DNA of 64,000 nucleotides from Mycolicibacterium moriokaense (GCF_003201655.1 NZ_QJJU01000004.1:124001-188000); one strand, 5' to 3'. Shown: positions 29,158 to 38,277, numbered from the stretch's first letter. The notes: generated from the sequence alone by a model not told the origin. Made by a program: numbers and translations.

Positions 29158-29217
29158 GGCGGCCGCAAGGGAAACCCCTATTACGGGTCGCGCCCCACCG
29201 CACCTACCGTCCGATTC

Positions 29218-29523
29218 ATGTCCAATACTGCGCTGGGTGACTCGTGCTACCTCGTCGAGTGGTATCGGCGGGAGGTCACCGCACGCCCACTCGATGAAAC
29301 GGTCGCCAAGCTCGACTCCGCCATCGAGGCGATGCGGGCCGAGGGTTCGGCGGTGCGACTGCTCGTGGCGTTGACCGCACGCAGCGACCAAGTGCTCTAC
29401 AGCGTGTTCGCCGCCTCATCGCCCGACGCGGTCAGGCAGGCATGCGAACGGGCCGGCTTGCCAGTCGAGCGACTGACCGCAGGCATCGAGATTTCCCACG
29501 ACATGAGGGCGGTGTCCCAATGA
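29218..29523 (+). CDS. DUF4242-like (ferredoxin-fold) small protein
   Basis: A 101-residue protein resembling the DUF4242 / nickel-binding-annotated family. It starts with YLVEWYRREV, has a middle VLYSVFAASSPDAVRQACERAGLPVERL strand-helix pattern, and ends in a short beta strand. Such proteins form small alpha-beta dimers. The annotated metal role is weakly supported in general, and no cluster of metal ligands is obvious here. It lies between the LAL regulator and the DUF6777 gene, and its stop overlaps the next ATG (ATGA), pointing to one operon. Confidence 0.7.
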   Translation: MSNTALGDSCYLVEWYRREVTARPLDETVAKLDSAIEAMRAEGSAVRLLVALTARSDQVLYSVFAASSPDAVRQACERAGLPVERLTAGIEISHDMRAVSQ

Positions 29524-31376
29524 CCGACGAAGAATCGCCGACTGAATCGCAGCCGACAGAATCCGAGCCGACGCAGGCCGCGCCCGTCGAATCTGAAGCG
29601 ACGCAATCCGCACCGATAGCGGATCAGCCTGCAGAAGACCTGACGGAGGTGATCCCGCCGCCAAGGCCGTGGTGGCGTCGTCCCGGCGTGGTGGGACTGG
29701 TCGCAGGCGGAGTCGCCTTGATTACGGCCATCGCGTTGGTGGTGGTCCTCGTGGTGCTCCCCGACGGTTCGCAGCAGGCCGAGGAGCAAGTCTTCCTTAC
29801 GCCACTGGACGATCCCGGGGCTGATCCATTCACCGACGCCTCGATGGCGACACCCCTGGACCCGACGATGACGACCCCAGGGCCCGACCCGGCAGGCGTA
29901 CCGCCGGCGGACCCGAACGCGACGCGCACCGTGTACGGCGATACGGACGGCCTCTTCGGCGGCACCCGCAACGAGTCAACGTGCGACGGACAGGGTTTGA
30001 TCGACTACCTTCAGAAGCAACCCGCCAAAGCCGCGGCGTGGGCGAGCGTGCCAAAGATCAGCGTCGACCAAATCCCTTCTTACATACAAGGGCTCACCCC
30101 TGTCCGGCTGCGCGCCGACACTCGAGTCCTTGACCACGGCTACATGAACGGCCAGGCATACAGCCGCCAGGCGGTGCTGCAGGCGCTCACGGCGGTGATG
30201 GTCGACAAGTATGGAATGCCGCGAGTGCGCTGCATGAGCGGCAGCCCGCTGCTGGACATTCCTGAGGTGGAGCAGATGTCGCAGCAGCAAGCGCAGCCCG
30301 GTGAGCAGGCGCAGCCGGCGCCGAAAGCTGTCGCGCGCAAGCCGGTGTTCATCGGCACCCAATGGCGTGGATTCAACCCGCGGGTCATTGTCGTCATCCT
30401 CCGGCCGCTGCGTAACCGGATCATCGACTTCATCATCCTGCTCGATCTGCGTCGCTTGCCGGTCATCGTCTTGTTCGGGCGGCGGATCGGAATTCGTCTC
30501 GGTATCGCCGGAGTCGACCTCCGCGTCTTTGACGTCGACCTTGTCGTGGCTCGGCCGCGCGCAATCGTGGCGCCGGCACCGCAGGCGCCAGCGCCCCTAC
30601 CTATCCAGGCCGCGCCGCCTGTACAGGCGCCACCACCCGTGCAGGGTCCGCCGGCTCGGGTGCCGGTGCAGGCACAACCGCCGGTGCAGGCGCAACCGGG
30701 TGTGCAGCCGCCGGTGCAGGCACTGCCGCCTGCGGTGGCGGCGCAGCCGCCAGTGGTGCAGCCGCCGGTGATCGCCGCGCCCCCGATCGCGCCGCCCCCG
30801 TTCTTCACGCCACTGGATCCAAGTTTGTTGTTCCCGCCGATCAGTCCGCCGGTGATAGCAGGCCCGATGCACCCACCAGTGGATCTGGTCCCGGCGAGTC
30901 CGCCGATCATGGGTGGGCAACAACAGCCCGCGCTCGTCCCACAGCCGGCAAGTCCGCCGGTAATGCAGGGTCCGTCAGGCTCGATGCCGGGTGGACACTC
31001 GTCGGGCTCGATTCCCGATGATCCCGGCGTCTACGTGCCGAAGATCGACGGGTCGAACACCAATCCCCTGTACCCGGCCCTTCCCCAACCTCCGGGCTCG
31101 AGCTCAGGTTCGGGCAGCGGCAGCGGCAGTGGTTCGGGTTCTGGCGGATACCCCGGCGTCGTGCCGGCCGTCCCGGCCCTCCCTGCCGTCCCTGTCGTCC
31201 CGGAGGTTCCCTCCGGATCTGGCAGCGGCTCGGGTTCGGGTTCGGGCAGCGGCTCGGGGTCCGGCTCCGGGGGTTACACGCCACCGAACTACGGCAGCCT
31301 GCCGGGTCCGGGCAGCGCGAGCAACCCCGGCGGAAGCGGAATTCTGCAGTGCGATCCGGTGCTGAATCCCTGCTAG
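29520..31376 (+). CDS. DUF6777-domain membrane protein with Pro-rich and Gly-Ser repeat tail
   Basis: A 618-residue protein. An acidic Thr/Glu/Pro-rich cytoplasmic N-terminus (1-50) is followed by one membrane helix (about 55-80). An outer domain at ~135-255 matches the DUF6777 pattern: GLFGGTRNESTC, IPSYIQGLTPVRLRADTRV, then MPRVRC, with Cys155 and Cys238 as a likely disulfide. A hydrophobic/basic segment follows (~270-345), then a long Pro/Ala/Gln region and two Gly-Ser blocks. The cell-envelope location is inferred from the helix and the cysteines. The ATG overlaps the stop of the DUF4242 gene. The function is unknown. Confidence 0.75.
   Translation: MTDEESPTESQPTESEPTQAAPVESEATQSAPIADQPAEDLTEVIPPPRPWWRRPGVVGLVAGGVALITAIALVVVLVVLPDGSQQAEEQVFLTPLDDPGADPFTDASMATPLDPTMTTPGPDPAGVPPADPNATRTVYGDTDGLFGGTRNESTCDGQGLIDYLQKQPAKAAAWASVPKISVDQIPSYIQGLTPVRLRADTRVLDHGYMNGQAYSRQAVLQALTAVMVDKYGMPRVRCMSGSPLLDIPEVEQMSQQQAQPGEQAQPAPKAVARKPVFIGTQWRGFNPRVIVVILRPLRNRIIDFIILLDLRRLPVIVLFGRRIGIRLGIAGVDLRVFDVDLVVARPRAIVAPAPQAPAPLPIQAAPPVQAPPPVQGPPARVPVQAQPPVQAQPGVQPPVQALPPAVAAQPPVVQPPVIAAPPIAPPPFFTPLDPSLLFPPISPPVIAGPMHPPVDLVPASPPIMGGQQQPALVPQPASPPVMQGPSGSMPGGHSSGSIPDDPGVYVPKIDGSNTNPLYPALPQPPGSSSGSGSGSGSGSGSGGYPGVVPAVPALPAVPVVPEVPSGSGSGSGSGSGSGSGSGSGGYTPPNYGSLPGPGSASNPGGSGILQCDPVLNPC
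31096..31275 (+). repeat. Two Gly-Ser coding repeat blocks
   Basis: Within the DUF6777 gene, 31096-31147 and 31211-31275 are runs of GGY/AGC/TCG codons giving alternating Gly-Ser of about 17 and 21 residues. They are separated by a Pro/Val-rich segment. The repeats are low-complexity linkers, and strand slippage could change their length between strains. Confidence 0.85.
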
Positions 31377-31386
31377 GCGACGTGCG

Positions 31387-32772
31387 CTAACAGCCCTTCA
31401 GCCTCGCGGCCAAGTAGTCGGTAACGCCGTCGAGTGCGACGCGATCCTGGGTCATCGCGTCGCGCTCGCGGATGGTCACCGCGTGGTCCTCGAGCGTGTC
31501 GAAGTCGACGGTCACACAAAACGGCGTGCCGATCTCGTCCTGGCGGCGGTACCGCCTGCCGATGGCGCCGGCATCGTCGAATTCGACGTTCCAGCACTTC
31601 CGCAACTCCGCGGCGAGGTCGCGCGCCTTCGGCGACAGGTCGGCGTGCCGGGACAGCGGCAGCACCGCTGCCTTGACCGGCGCCAGCCTCGGATCAAGCC
31701 GCAGCACCGTACGCTTGTCCACGCCGCTCTTGGCGTTGGGCGCCTCGTCCTCGGTGTATGCATCGACGAGAAACGCCATCAGCGAACGGGTAAGGCCCGC
31801 AGCGGGTTCGATCACGTACGGCACATATCGGGTGTCGGTGGCCTGATCGTAGAACGACAGGTCGACGCCGGAATGCTTTGTGTGCTGTGACAAGTCGAAG
31901 TCCGTGCGGTTGGCCACGCCTTCGAGCTCACCCCACGGGTTGCCCTGGAAGCCGAACTTGTACTCGATGTCGACAGTACGTGCGGAGTAGTGCGACAGCT
32001 TGTCCTTGGGATGCTCGAACAGGCGCAGGTTGTCCGCGTCGATGCCGAGGTCGACGTACCACTGCAGCCGGGTGTCGATCCAATACTGATGCCACTCCGG
32101 CGCGGTCGACGGCTCGACGAAGAACTCCATCTCCATCTGCTCGAACTCACGGGTGCGGAAGATGAAGTTGCCGGGGGTGATCTCGTTGCGGAAGCTCTTG
32201 CCCGTCTGGGCGATTCCGAACGGCGGCTTCTTGCGCGACGTCGTCACCACATTGGCGAAGTTGACGAAGATGCCCTGTGCGGTCTCGGGACGAAGGTAGT
32301 GCATACCCTCCTCGGTCTCGATCGGGCCGAGATAGGTCTTCAGCATCATGTTGAAGTCGCGCGCCTCGGTCCACTCGCCCTTGGTGCCGCAGTCTGGACA
32401 CGCGATCTCGGCCATGGGCACCGATTCCGGATCGTCGATGCCCTTCTTCGCGGCGTACGCCTCCTGCAGGTGGTCTTGGCGATGCCGGTGGTGGCAGTTC
32501 AGACACTCGACGAGTGGGTCGTTGAACGTCTTGACGTGTTCGGAGGCCACCCACACCTCCCGAGGCAGGATGACCGATGAGTCAAGACCGACAACGTCGT
32601 CGCGGCTGGTGACCATCGCGCGCCACCACTGCCGCTTGATGTTCTCCTTGAGTTCTACGCCGAGTGGCCCGTAGTCCCACGCCGACTTTGTGCCGCCATA
32701 GATTTCGCCGGCCTGAAAGACGAGGCCACGTCGCTTGGCCAGGTTTGCGACAGTGTCGATGATGGACGCCAC
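31387..32772 (-). CDS. glyS: Glycyl-tRNA synthetase (single-chain class II)
   Basis: A 461-residue homodimeric-type GlyRS, the equivalent of Rv2357c. The class II catalytic core spans about residues 1-330: [15 protein letters not shown] at the start, motif 2 around [25 protein letters not shown], and motif 3 near [12 protein letters not shown]. The C-terminal anticodon-binding domain follows ([18 protein letters not shown]). A zinc-finger-like CxxC...CxxC pattern (ECLNCHHRH, then IACPDCG) lies in the insertion at ~90-130. It charges tRNA-Gly. Confidence 0.96.
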   Translation of the reverse strand: MASIIDTVANLAKRRGLVFQAGEIYGGTKSAWDYGPLGVELKENIKRQWWRAMVTSRDDVVGLDSSVILPREVWVASEHVKTFNDPLVECLNCHHRHRQDHLQEAYAAKKGIDDPESVPMAEIACPDCGTKGEWTEARDFNMMLKTYLGPIETEEGMHYLRPETAQGIFVNFANVVTTSRKKPPFGIAQTGKSFRNEITPGNFIFRTREFEQMEMEFFVEPSTAPEWHQYWIDTRLQWYVDLGIDADNLRLFEHPKDKLSHYSARTVDIEYKFGFQGNPWGELEGVANRTDFDLSQHTKHSGVDLSFYDQATDTRYVPYVIEPAAGLTRSLMAFLVDAYTEDEAPNAKSGVDKRTVLRLDPRLAPVKAAVLPLSRHADLSPKARDLAAELRKCWNVEFDDAGAIGRRYRRQDEIGTPFCVTVDFDTLEDHAVTIRERDAMTQDRVALDGVTDYLAARLKGC

Positions 32773-32846
32773 GGGTGAACAGCGTAACGACGCGATCCAC
32801 GAACCCGAAACCGGCGGCTCCTCGGGCCGGTTCTATGTGCGCGCGG

Positions 32847-33095
32847 CTATTGCGCGCCGAACTGGATGCCCTGATTGACCTGGTCGATCGCCTGGTTGGC
32901 CAGGTTGATCGCGGTCACCCGGTGGCCACCCTTGTCAGGAATGGCAGCCTGAAGCTCGTTGACCGCATTAGTGAGGTCGTCTCGGGCATTGAACATGTGG
33001 GTTTGGACCGCATACGCGGTGCCCGCGCCAAGAAAGCTGAAGCTAACGGCCGTAAGGACTCCGGCAACAACAAGCTGGGGTTTGGAAATCTGCAT
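32847..33095 (-). CDS. Small secreted protein of unknown function
   Basis: An 82-residue protein with a clear signal peptide (residues ~1-29, ending GTAYA). The 53-residue mature helical part is rich in Asn, Gln and Ala and has no cysteine. The ATG at 33095 has an AAAGGA ribosome site about eight bases upstream; a longer frame upstream lacks one. It is located 75 bp upstream of glyS on the same strand. No family is recognised beyond the general type of small exported mycobacterial proteins. Confidence 0.68.
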   Translation of the reverse strand: MQISKPQLVVAGVLTAVSFSFLGAGTAYAVQTHMFNARDDLTNAVNELQAAIPDKGGHRVTAINLANQAIDQVNQGIQFGAQ

Positions 33096-33298
33096 CACGC
33101 GGTCCTTTCGAGGACGTACAGGCAAGCCGGCTTCCGAAGCGTAGCAACGCGCAACACCGTGATCCGCGGCGTTGAGAACATCTTCAGGAAACCCTAAGCA
33201 CAAGTCCACGACTAGCACGAAACCCGGCTGTGCTCAACGGATTTCACGCGAGGCCAGGAGTTGAGCGCAGGCCGACGGCTGCGAAAGCGCTGAATGCG

Positions 33299-33326
33299 TT
33301 GACATGCGCGATCGTGCATGTAATGT
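33299..33326 (+). promoter_or_regulatory. smtB-zur promoter with a 20-bp dyad in the spacer
   Basis: TTGACA at 33299-33304 and TAATGT at 33321-33326 form a -35/-10 pair with 16-bp spacing. A 20-bp dyad (ACATGCGCGA and TCGTGCATGT; 9 of 10 base pairs) at 33302-33321 fills the spacer. The expected transcript start falls within a base or two of the smtB ATG at 33335, implying a leaderless mRNA. A protein bound at the dyad would block RNA polymerase, fitting SmtB autorepression. Confidence 0.65.
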
Positions 33327-33334
33327 AGGGCGTA

Positions 33335-33724
33335 ATGAAAACCGTTTCCACTATGGCTGGCGATGAGCGCTCGCGCGAAGAGCATCCGACTCCAGCCGAG
33401 GTGCACGACCACGGCGGCGCTCCCCTGCCGGACCTGCCGTCACGCGATGTGCTCGACACCGCGGGCGACCTGCTGCGAGCCCTGGCCGCGCCGGTACGTA
33501 TCGCGATCGTGCTGCAGCTACGAGAGTCGGCGCGCTGCGTGCACGAACTCGTTGACGCGCTCGCGGTGCCGCAGCCCCTGGTCAGCCAGCATCTGCGGAT
33601 CCTCAAGGCCGCAGGCGTGGTCGCGGGTGAGCGCTCAGGGCGGGAAGTCATGTACCGCTTGGTCGATCATCACCTGGCCGACATCGTCGTCGCGGCGGTG
33701 ACCCACGCCGCCGAGGGCGGCTAA
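33335..33724 (+). CDS. smtB: ArsR/SmtB-family zinc-sensing repressor
   Basis: A 129-residue ArsR-type regulator, the equivalent of Rv2358. The winged helix is at about residues 45-110 (LLRALAAPVRIAIVLQL; CVHELVDALAVPQPLVSQHLRIL). C-terminal DHHLADIVVAAVTHA supplies the Asp/His ligands of the alpha5 zinc site. The N-terminus has an extra HDHGG-type segment. In M. tuberculosis zinc releases SmtB from the smtB-zur promoter. Its stop overlaps the zur start (TAATG). A Zur-box-like TGAAAACCGTTTCCA lies over the first codons. Confidence 0.9.
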   Translation: MKTVSTMAGDERSREEHPTPAEVHDHGGAPLPDLPSRDVLDTAGDLLRALAAPVRIAIVLQLRESARCVHELVDALAVPQPLVSQHLRILKAAGVVAGERSGREVMYRLVDHHLADIVVAAVTHAAEGG

Positions 33725-34125
33725 TGACCACGACGGGGGTGCGGGCCACCCGGCAGCGTGCCGCGATCTCCGCACTGCTGGAGAACCTCGACGAGTTCCG
33801 GTCCGCCCAAGAGCTGCACGACGAACTGCGGCGCCGCGGCGAGGGCATCGGGCTGACAACCGTGTACCGCACGCTGCAGTCGATGGCCGCCAACGGCCTC
33901 GTCGACACGCTGCGCACCGATAGCGGCGAGTCGGTGTACCGGCGCTGCTCGGAACATCACCATCACCACCTGGTGTGCCGGGCCTGTGGTTCGACGGTCG
34001 AGATTCAGGGCGGCGACGTCGAGGCGTGGGCCGCAGAGGTGGCCCGCGAGCACGGCTTCTCCGACGTCAGCCACACCATCGAGATCTTCGGCATGTGCGG
34101 CGACTGCGCGGACGCCGTCAGCTAG
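33724..34125 (+). CDS. zur: Zinc uptake regulator Zur (FurB)
   Basis: A 133-residue Fur-family protein, the equivalent of Rv2359. The N-terminal winged helix is RQRAAISALLENLDEFRSAQELH and GLTTVYRTLQ. A His-rich turn (CSEHHHHHLVCRACG) and the C-terminal CGDC provide the structural and regulatory zinc sites. With zinc it represses zinc uptake, some ribosomal protein paralogues and ESX-3 genes in M. tuberculosis. Its final stop shares bases with the stop of the opposite-strand gene, a four-base convergent overlap. Confidence 0.95.
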   Translation: MTTTGVRATRQRAAISALLENLDEFRSAQELHDELRRRGEGIGLTTVYRTLQSMAANGLVDTLRTDSGESVYRRCSEHHHHHLVCRACGSTVEIQGGDVEAWAAEVAREHGFSDVSHTIEIFGMCGDCADAVS

Positions 34126-34541
34126 GCGCCGGGGACGGCAATGAGGTCGCGACGCACGTCGCCGCCCGTCGCCAGCACCATCAGGATCAGCGTGCGCAGC
34201 GCATCGTCGGTCAGGCCGGTGGCGGGGAAGTTGTAGCGCAGCAGCACATCCGCGGCCTTCTTGGAATTGCGTTTGGCCCCTTCGCTTTTCTCCACCAGCG
34301 ACACCGTGCCAAGCAGTGTGTCGTGAGCGTGCTTGGCGACCTTCGCACGAAGCTTGCTGTCCAGCGGAAGGTCCCACGCCAGGACCTGCGTCAACGACAC
34401 CATGTCGAGGTCCTCGGCGATCGTCACGACGCGCAACGATGCGAACGTCTCGTCGTGGTGCACGGTGAGTGCGCCGTCGTCTTCATGCTGAACCGGCAGG
34501 ATTTCGTCAAGGACAGCGGCGAGTTGCTCGGACAGTGTCAT
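34122..34541 (-). CDS. Conserved protein of unknown function (Rv2360c family)
   Basis: A 139-residue mostly helical protein beginning [15 protein letters not shown], with a mixed alpha/beta N-terminal part and the segment LLRYNFPATGLTDDAL near the C-terminus. No catalytic motif, signal peptide or membrane helix is seen. Its ATG overlaps the last base of the uppS stop (TGATG), so it is translated with uppS and recO. A role linked to envelope lipid metabolism is only a guess from this position. Confidence 0.75.
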   Translation of the reverse strand: MTLSEQLAAVLDEILPVQHEDDGALTVHHDETFASLRVVTIAEDLDMVSLTQVLAWDLPLDSKLRAKVAKHAHDTLLGTVSLVEKSEGAKRNSKKAADVLLRYNFPATGLTDDALRTLILMVLATGGDVRRDLIAVPGA

Positions 34542-35425
34542 CAGGCCCTTCCGAAGCGACGGTTTCGGCTCACGTACTCCTCGCACGCCGCCCACAGGTC
34601 GCGGCGGTCGTAGTCCGGCCACAGCTTGTCCTGGAACACGTATTCGGCATACGCCGCCTGCCAGATGAGGAAGTTACTTGCCCGCTGCTCCCCCGACGTC
34701 CGGATGAACAGGTCCACATCGGGAATGTCGGCGCGGTGCAGGTGCTTGGCGAACGACGCCTCAGTGATCCGGCCAGGACTGATCTTCCCGTCAACGGCCT
34801 CCTGCGCGAGATCGCGTGCGGCTTCGATGATCTCGGTGCGGCCGCCGTAGTTCACGCAGTAGTTGACGGTGATCACGTCGTTGCCGACCGTCATCTGCTC
34901 GGCGATGTCGAATTCCTTGATGACGCTGCGCCACATTCTCGGCCGCGAACCCACCCAGCGCATGTTCACGCCCATCGCATCGAGGTTTTCCCGCCTGCGG
35001 CGCACCACTTCTCGGTTGAATCCCATCAGGAAGCGCACCTCCTCGGCACTGCGCTTCCAATTCTCGGTGGAAAACGCGTACACGCTGAGATGTTTGATGC
35101 CCAATTCGATGGCGCCGCAGGTGACGTCGATCAGCACCGCCTCACCCATCTTGTGACCCTCGGTGCGGTGCAGTCCCCGCTGCGTGGCCCAGCGGCCATT
35201 GCCGTCCATCACGATCGCGACGTGGTTGGGTACCTGGTCGGCGGGAATCTCCGGGGCGACGGCCTTCGAAGTGTGCTGTGGCGGGCGGGCGAACTTGCCG
35301 TTGGTATGCGGCGGCAGATGCGGGAAGACCACCGGCCACGTGGACTTGTCGGGGAACGTCGGATAGTCGTCAGGTGCCTGAGGCAATTGGGGGTATTGGG
35401 TCTTGCTCGCCCGTCTGATTGCCAT
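34541..35425 (-). CDS. uppS: Decaprenyl diphosphate synthase (cis-prenyltransferase)
   Basis: A 294-residue UPP synthase family member, the equivalent of Rv2361c. It elongates farnesyl diphosphate to the decaprenyl carrier used for peptidoglycan, arabinogalactan and arabinomannan. Family motifs are [13 protein letters not shown] (substrate Asp), [25 protein letters not shown] and the C-terminal [19 protein letters not shown]. The first ~70 residues are a Pro-rich extension, as in M. tuberculosis. The start overlaps the end of recO by 56 bp; the extension keeps family resemblance, so the upstream start is kept. Confidence 0.95.
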   Translation of the reverse strand: MAIRRASKTQYPQLPQAPDDYPTFPDKSTWPVVFPHLPPHTNGKFARPPQHTSKAVAPEIPADQVPNHVAIVMDGNGRWATQRGLHRTEGHKMGEAVLIDVTCGAIELGIKHLSVYAFSTENWKRSAEEVRFLMGFNREVVRRRRENLDAMGVNMRWVGSRPRMWRSVIKEFDIAEQMTVGNDVITVNYCVNYGGRTEIIEAARDLAQEAVDGKISPGRITEASFAKHLHRADIPDVDLFIRTSGEQRASNFLIWQAAYAEYVFQDKLWPDYDRRDLWAACEEYVSRNRRFGRA

Positions 35426-36215
35426 GGGCCATATCCTGCCCGAACAGCGCCACCCGCTGGTCAGCGACCGTGCGATCGACCCGATACGCCCGTTCGACCA
35501 GCGGCAATGTTCGCAGCTGACGTTCCAGATGCCACTGCAGGTGCGCGGCGACCAGTCCGCTGGCCTGGCTGCGGTACGACGGCGGCGACGCCTGCGCGTG
35601 CTCCCAGTCGCCGTCGTTGAGCGCGGCCATCAGATCCAGCACGCCCTGCGGCGGGGTCACCGACCCGGACGGGCGGCAGTGCACGCACACGCTGCCTCCT
35701 GCCGCGACGTGGAACGCCCGGTGTGGACCCGGCGCGGCGCAGCGGGCGCATTCGGTCAGCGCGGGCGCCCACCCCGCGATTCCCATGGCACGCAACAAGT
35801 AAGCATCGAGCACGAGTTCGCGGGGGCGGCCGCCGTCGGCCACCGCACGCAGCGCGGCCACGGTGAGCCGGTGTAACGCGGGTACCGGAGCCCGCTCCTC
35901 CCCCGCCAGCCGCTCCGCGGTTTCCAGCACCGCGCACGCGCAGGTATAGCGGCCGTAGTCGTTGACGATGTCGGTGGCGAACGCGTCGATGGCCTGTACC
36001 TGGGTGACGATGTCGAGGTTTCGGCCCGGATGCAGCTGAACGTCGATGTGCGCGAACGGCTCCAGCCGCGCCCCGAACTTGCTGCGGGTGCGCCGAACCC
36101 CCTTGGCCACCGCGCGCACCAGCCCGTGGTCCCGGGTGAGCAGGGTGACGATTCGGTCGGCCTCGCCGAGTTTGTGCTGACGCAGCACGACCGCTCGGTC
36201 CCGATATAGCCGCAT
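35370..36215 (-). CDS. recO: DNA repair protein RecO
   Basis: A 281-residue RecO, the equivalent of Rv2362c. It loads RecA on SSB-coated single-stranded DNA with RecR in gap repair. The N-terminal OB fold starts [17 protein letters not shown], followed by a helical domain and a zinc finger ([11 protein letters not shown], then GSVCVHCRP). It overlaps the uppS start by 56 bp and begins at an ATG 63 bp from the divergent amiA2. Confidence 0.94.
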   Translation of the reverse strand: MRLYRDRAVVLRQHKLGEADRIVTLLTRDHGLVRAVAKGVRRTRSKFGARLEPFAHIDVQLHPGRNLDIVTQVQAIDAFATDIVNDYGRYTCACAVLETAERLAGEERAPVPALHRLTVAALRAVADGGRPRELVLDAYLLRAMGIAGWAPALTECARCAAPGPHRAFHVAAGGSVCVHCRPSGSVTPPQGVLDLMAALNDGDWEHAQASPPSYRSQASGLVAAHLQWHLERQLRTLPLVERAYRVDRTVADQRVALFGQDMAHGNQTGEQDPIPPIASGT

Positions 36216-36278
36216 TAAGAAAGTCTCTCACCGTGATCTGACAGTTGCTGGGACGCAGCGCCGATATTCTCGTAACTG

Positions 36279-37793
36279 ATGGTCCAGTCTTCTGGAAACC
36301 AGGCTCGGTTTCCTACGATCACCAACCAGCTTTATCAGCTCGCCGCAGGCACCGTGACGTCGGAGCAACTGGTACGGCGATCCCTTGATGCCATCGATGC
36401 GAGCCAGCCGACACTCAACGCATTCCGGGTGGTGCTGAGGAAACAGGCGCTTGCCGACGCGGCCAAGGCGGACCGCAAACGTGCGGCGGGCGAACAACTT
36501 CCACTGCTGGGCATTCCGATCGCGGTCAAGGACGACGTCGACGTCGCTGGCGTGCCCACCCGGTTCGGTACCGACGGATGCATCCGGGATGCCCACCAGG
36601 ACTCCGAAGTGGTGCGACGGCTGCGGGCCGCAGGCGCGGTCATCGTCGGCAAGACCAACACCTGCGAGTTGGGGCAATGGCCGTTCACCAGCGGCCCGGC
36701 GTTCGGCCACACCCGCAACCCGTGGTCGCGCGAGCACACGCCTGGCGGGTCGTCGGGCGGCAGCGCGGCGGCGGTGGCGGCCGGGTTGGTGGCGGCGGCC
36801 ATCGGCTCGGACGGCGCGGGCAGTGTGCGGATCCCTGCGGCGTGGACGCATCTGGTCGGCATCAAGCCGCAGCGCGGACGGATCTCCACCTGGCCGCTGC
36901 CAGAAGCATTCAATGGCATCACGGTCAACGGCGTGCTTGCCCGCACGGTCACCGATGCCGCGCTGGTGCTGGACGCGGCGTCGGGCAACGTCCCCGGCGA
37001 CCTGCATCAGCCGCCGCCGGTGCGGGTGTCCGACTACGTCGCGCAGGCCCCCGGCCCACTGAAGGTCGCGCTGTCGACGAAGTTCCCTTTCACGTTCTTC
37101 CGGGCCCAACTGCACCAGGAGATCCTGGCGGCCATGGAGACCGTCGCGGGCCAGCTCGAGGAGCTCGGACACACCATGGTGGCGGACGACCCCGACTACA
37201 ACATGCGGATGTCGTGGAACTTCCTGTCCCGATCGACGTCGGGGCTTCTCGACTGGGTGGATCGACTCGGCCCGAACGTAACCCTGGACAAGCGCACGAT
37301 CGCCAATCAACGCACGGGATGGGTGCTGTCGCAGAACACGCTGCGCAAGGCCCGCGCCCGCGAGGCCGAATCGCAGCGCCGGATCGGATGGATTTTCAAT
37401 CTCGTTGACGTTGTGCTGGCTCCGACGACCGCATTGCCCCCGCCGAGGGTGAACAGCTTCGACGGTCGCGGCGGGCTGTCCACCGACCGGGCGATGATCC
37501 GCGCGTGCCCGGTGACCTGGCCGTGGAACCTGCTGGGCTGGCCGTCGATCAACGTGCCTGCCGGGTTCACGTACGGCGGGCTGCCGATCGGCGTTCAGCT
37601 GATGGGCCCGGCCAACAGCGAGCCGCTTCTGATCTCGTTGGCCGCCGAGCTGGAAGCGCTCAACGGCTGGGCGCTGCGGCAGCCCGACATCTGGTGGAAC
37701 GGCGCCGACCATACGCAACCCCCGGAGTTGGTGTCCGAGGCAGCAATGCACAATCTTGCCGCTGAGGAGCCGGTTTCCGACGAGGTCGCGTAA
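36279..37793 (+). CDS. amiA2: Amidase AmiA2
   Basis: A 504-residue amidase-signature enzyme, the equivalent of Rv2363. The Ser-Ser-Lys triad is visible: Lys in GIPIAVKDDVDVAG, cis-Ser in TPGGSSGGSAAAV, and the nucleophile Ser in SDGAGSVRIPAAW. The family hydrolyses monocarboxylic amides; the true substrate is not known. It is flanked by recO on the other strand and followed 10 bp later by the CAP-domain gene, which may be co-transcribed. Confidence 0.93.
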   Translation: MVQSSGNQARFPTITNQLYQLAAGTVTSEQLVRRSLDAIDASQPTLNAFRVVLRKQALADAAKADRKRAAGEQLPLLGIPIAVKDDVDVAGVPTRFGTDGCIRDAHQDSEVVRRLRAAGAVIVGKTNTCELGQWPFTSGPAFGHTRNPWSREHTPGGSSGGSAAAVAAGLVAAAIGSDGAGSVRIPAAWTHLVGIKPQRGRISTWPLPEAFNGITVNGVLARTVTDAALVLDAASGNVPGDLHQPPPVRVSDYVAQAPGPLKVALSTKFPFTFFRAQLHQEILAAMETVAGQLEELGHTMVADDPDYNMRMSWNFLSRSTSGLLDWVDRLGPNVTLDKRTIANQRTGWVLSQNTLRKARAREAESQRRIGWIFNLVDVVLAPTTALPPPRVNSFDGRGGLSTDRAMIRACPVTWPWNLLGWPSINVPAGFTYGGLPIGVQLMGPANSEPLLISLAAELEALNGWALRQPDIWWNGADHTQPPELVSEAAMHNLAAEEPVSDEVA

Positions 37794-37803
37794 TGTCCCG
37801 ACC

Positions 37804-38277
37804 GTGAGAGCACGCGCGCTACCCGTCCTCGGCATCGTCGCCGCGGCGGTCGCGGGCATGCCCGCCGCCAACGCCGACAACAAGCGGCTCAACGACGGGG
37901 TGGTCGCGAACGTCTACACCGTTCAGCATCAGGCCGGCTGTACCAACAATGTGACCATCAGTCCTCAGCTGCAGCTGGCGGCGGAATGGCATACCAACGA
38001 CGTGCTCAGCAACCGCGCGCTCGACGCCGACATCGGCTCCGACGGATCGACGGTGCAGGACCGCGCCAACGCCGCCGGGTTCAAGGGCGCCGTCGCCGAA
38101 ACCGTCGCGATCAACCCGGCACTGGCGATCAACAACATCGACGTCATCAACCAGTGGTACTACCGCCCTGACTACATGGCGATCATGTCGAACTGCGCCA
38201 ACACGAAGATTGGCGTGTGGTCGGTCAACAGTCTGGACCGCAGCGTCGTCGTGGCGGTTTACGGCCAGCCGGGCTAG
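37804..38277 (+). CDS. Secreted CAP (SCP/PR-1)-domain protein
   Basis: A 157-residue protein with a signal peptide (about 1-25, ending ANADN). A compact CAP-type domain follows: LNDGVVANVYTVQHQAGC, then QLQLAAEWHTNDVLSNRALDADIGSDG, and a C-terminal CANTKIGVWSV. Two cysteines could form a disulfide. The canonical HTN-type His is present (EWHTNDV). Secreted CAP proteins bind lipids or metals. GTG at 37804 sits just behind amiA2, with no room for a separate long leader. Confidence 0.78.
   Translation: MRARALPVLGIVAAAVAGMPAANADNKRLNDGVVANVYTVQHQAGCTNNVTISPQLQLAAEWHTNDVLSNRALDADIGSDGSTVQDRANAAGFKGAVAETVAINPALAINNIDVINQWYYRPDYMAIMSNCANTKIGVWSVNSLDRSVVVAVYGQPG

Noticed and set aside
31096..31275. 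Short direct repeats that could suggest a CRISPR array
   Set aside because: They are in-frame Gly-Ser codons inside a gene, with no unique spacers and no cas genes in the window.
32773..32846. T-box before glyS
   Set aside because: The space upstream is only 74 bp and holds no T-box sequence or specifier hairpin that I can see.
36228..37892. 554-codon frame on the minus strand across amiA2
   Set aside because: It is the mirror of a clear amidase with catalytic Ser-Ser-Lys, and its translation is Arg/His-rich low-information sequence.
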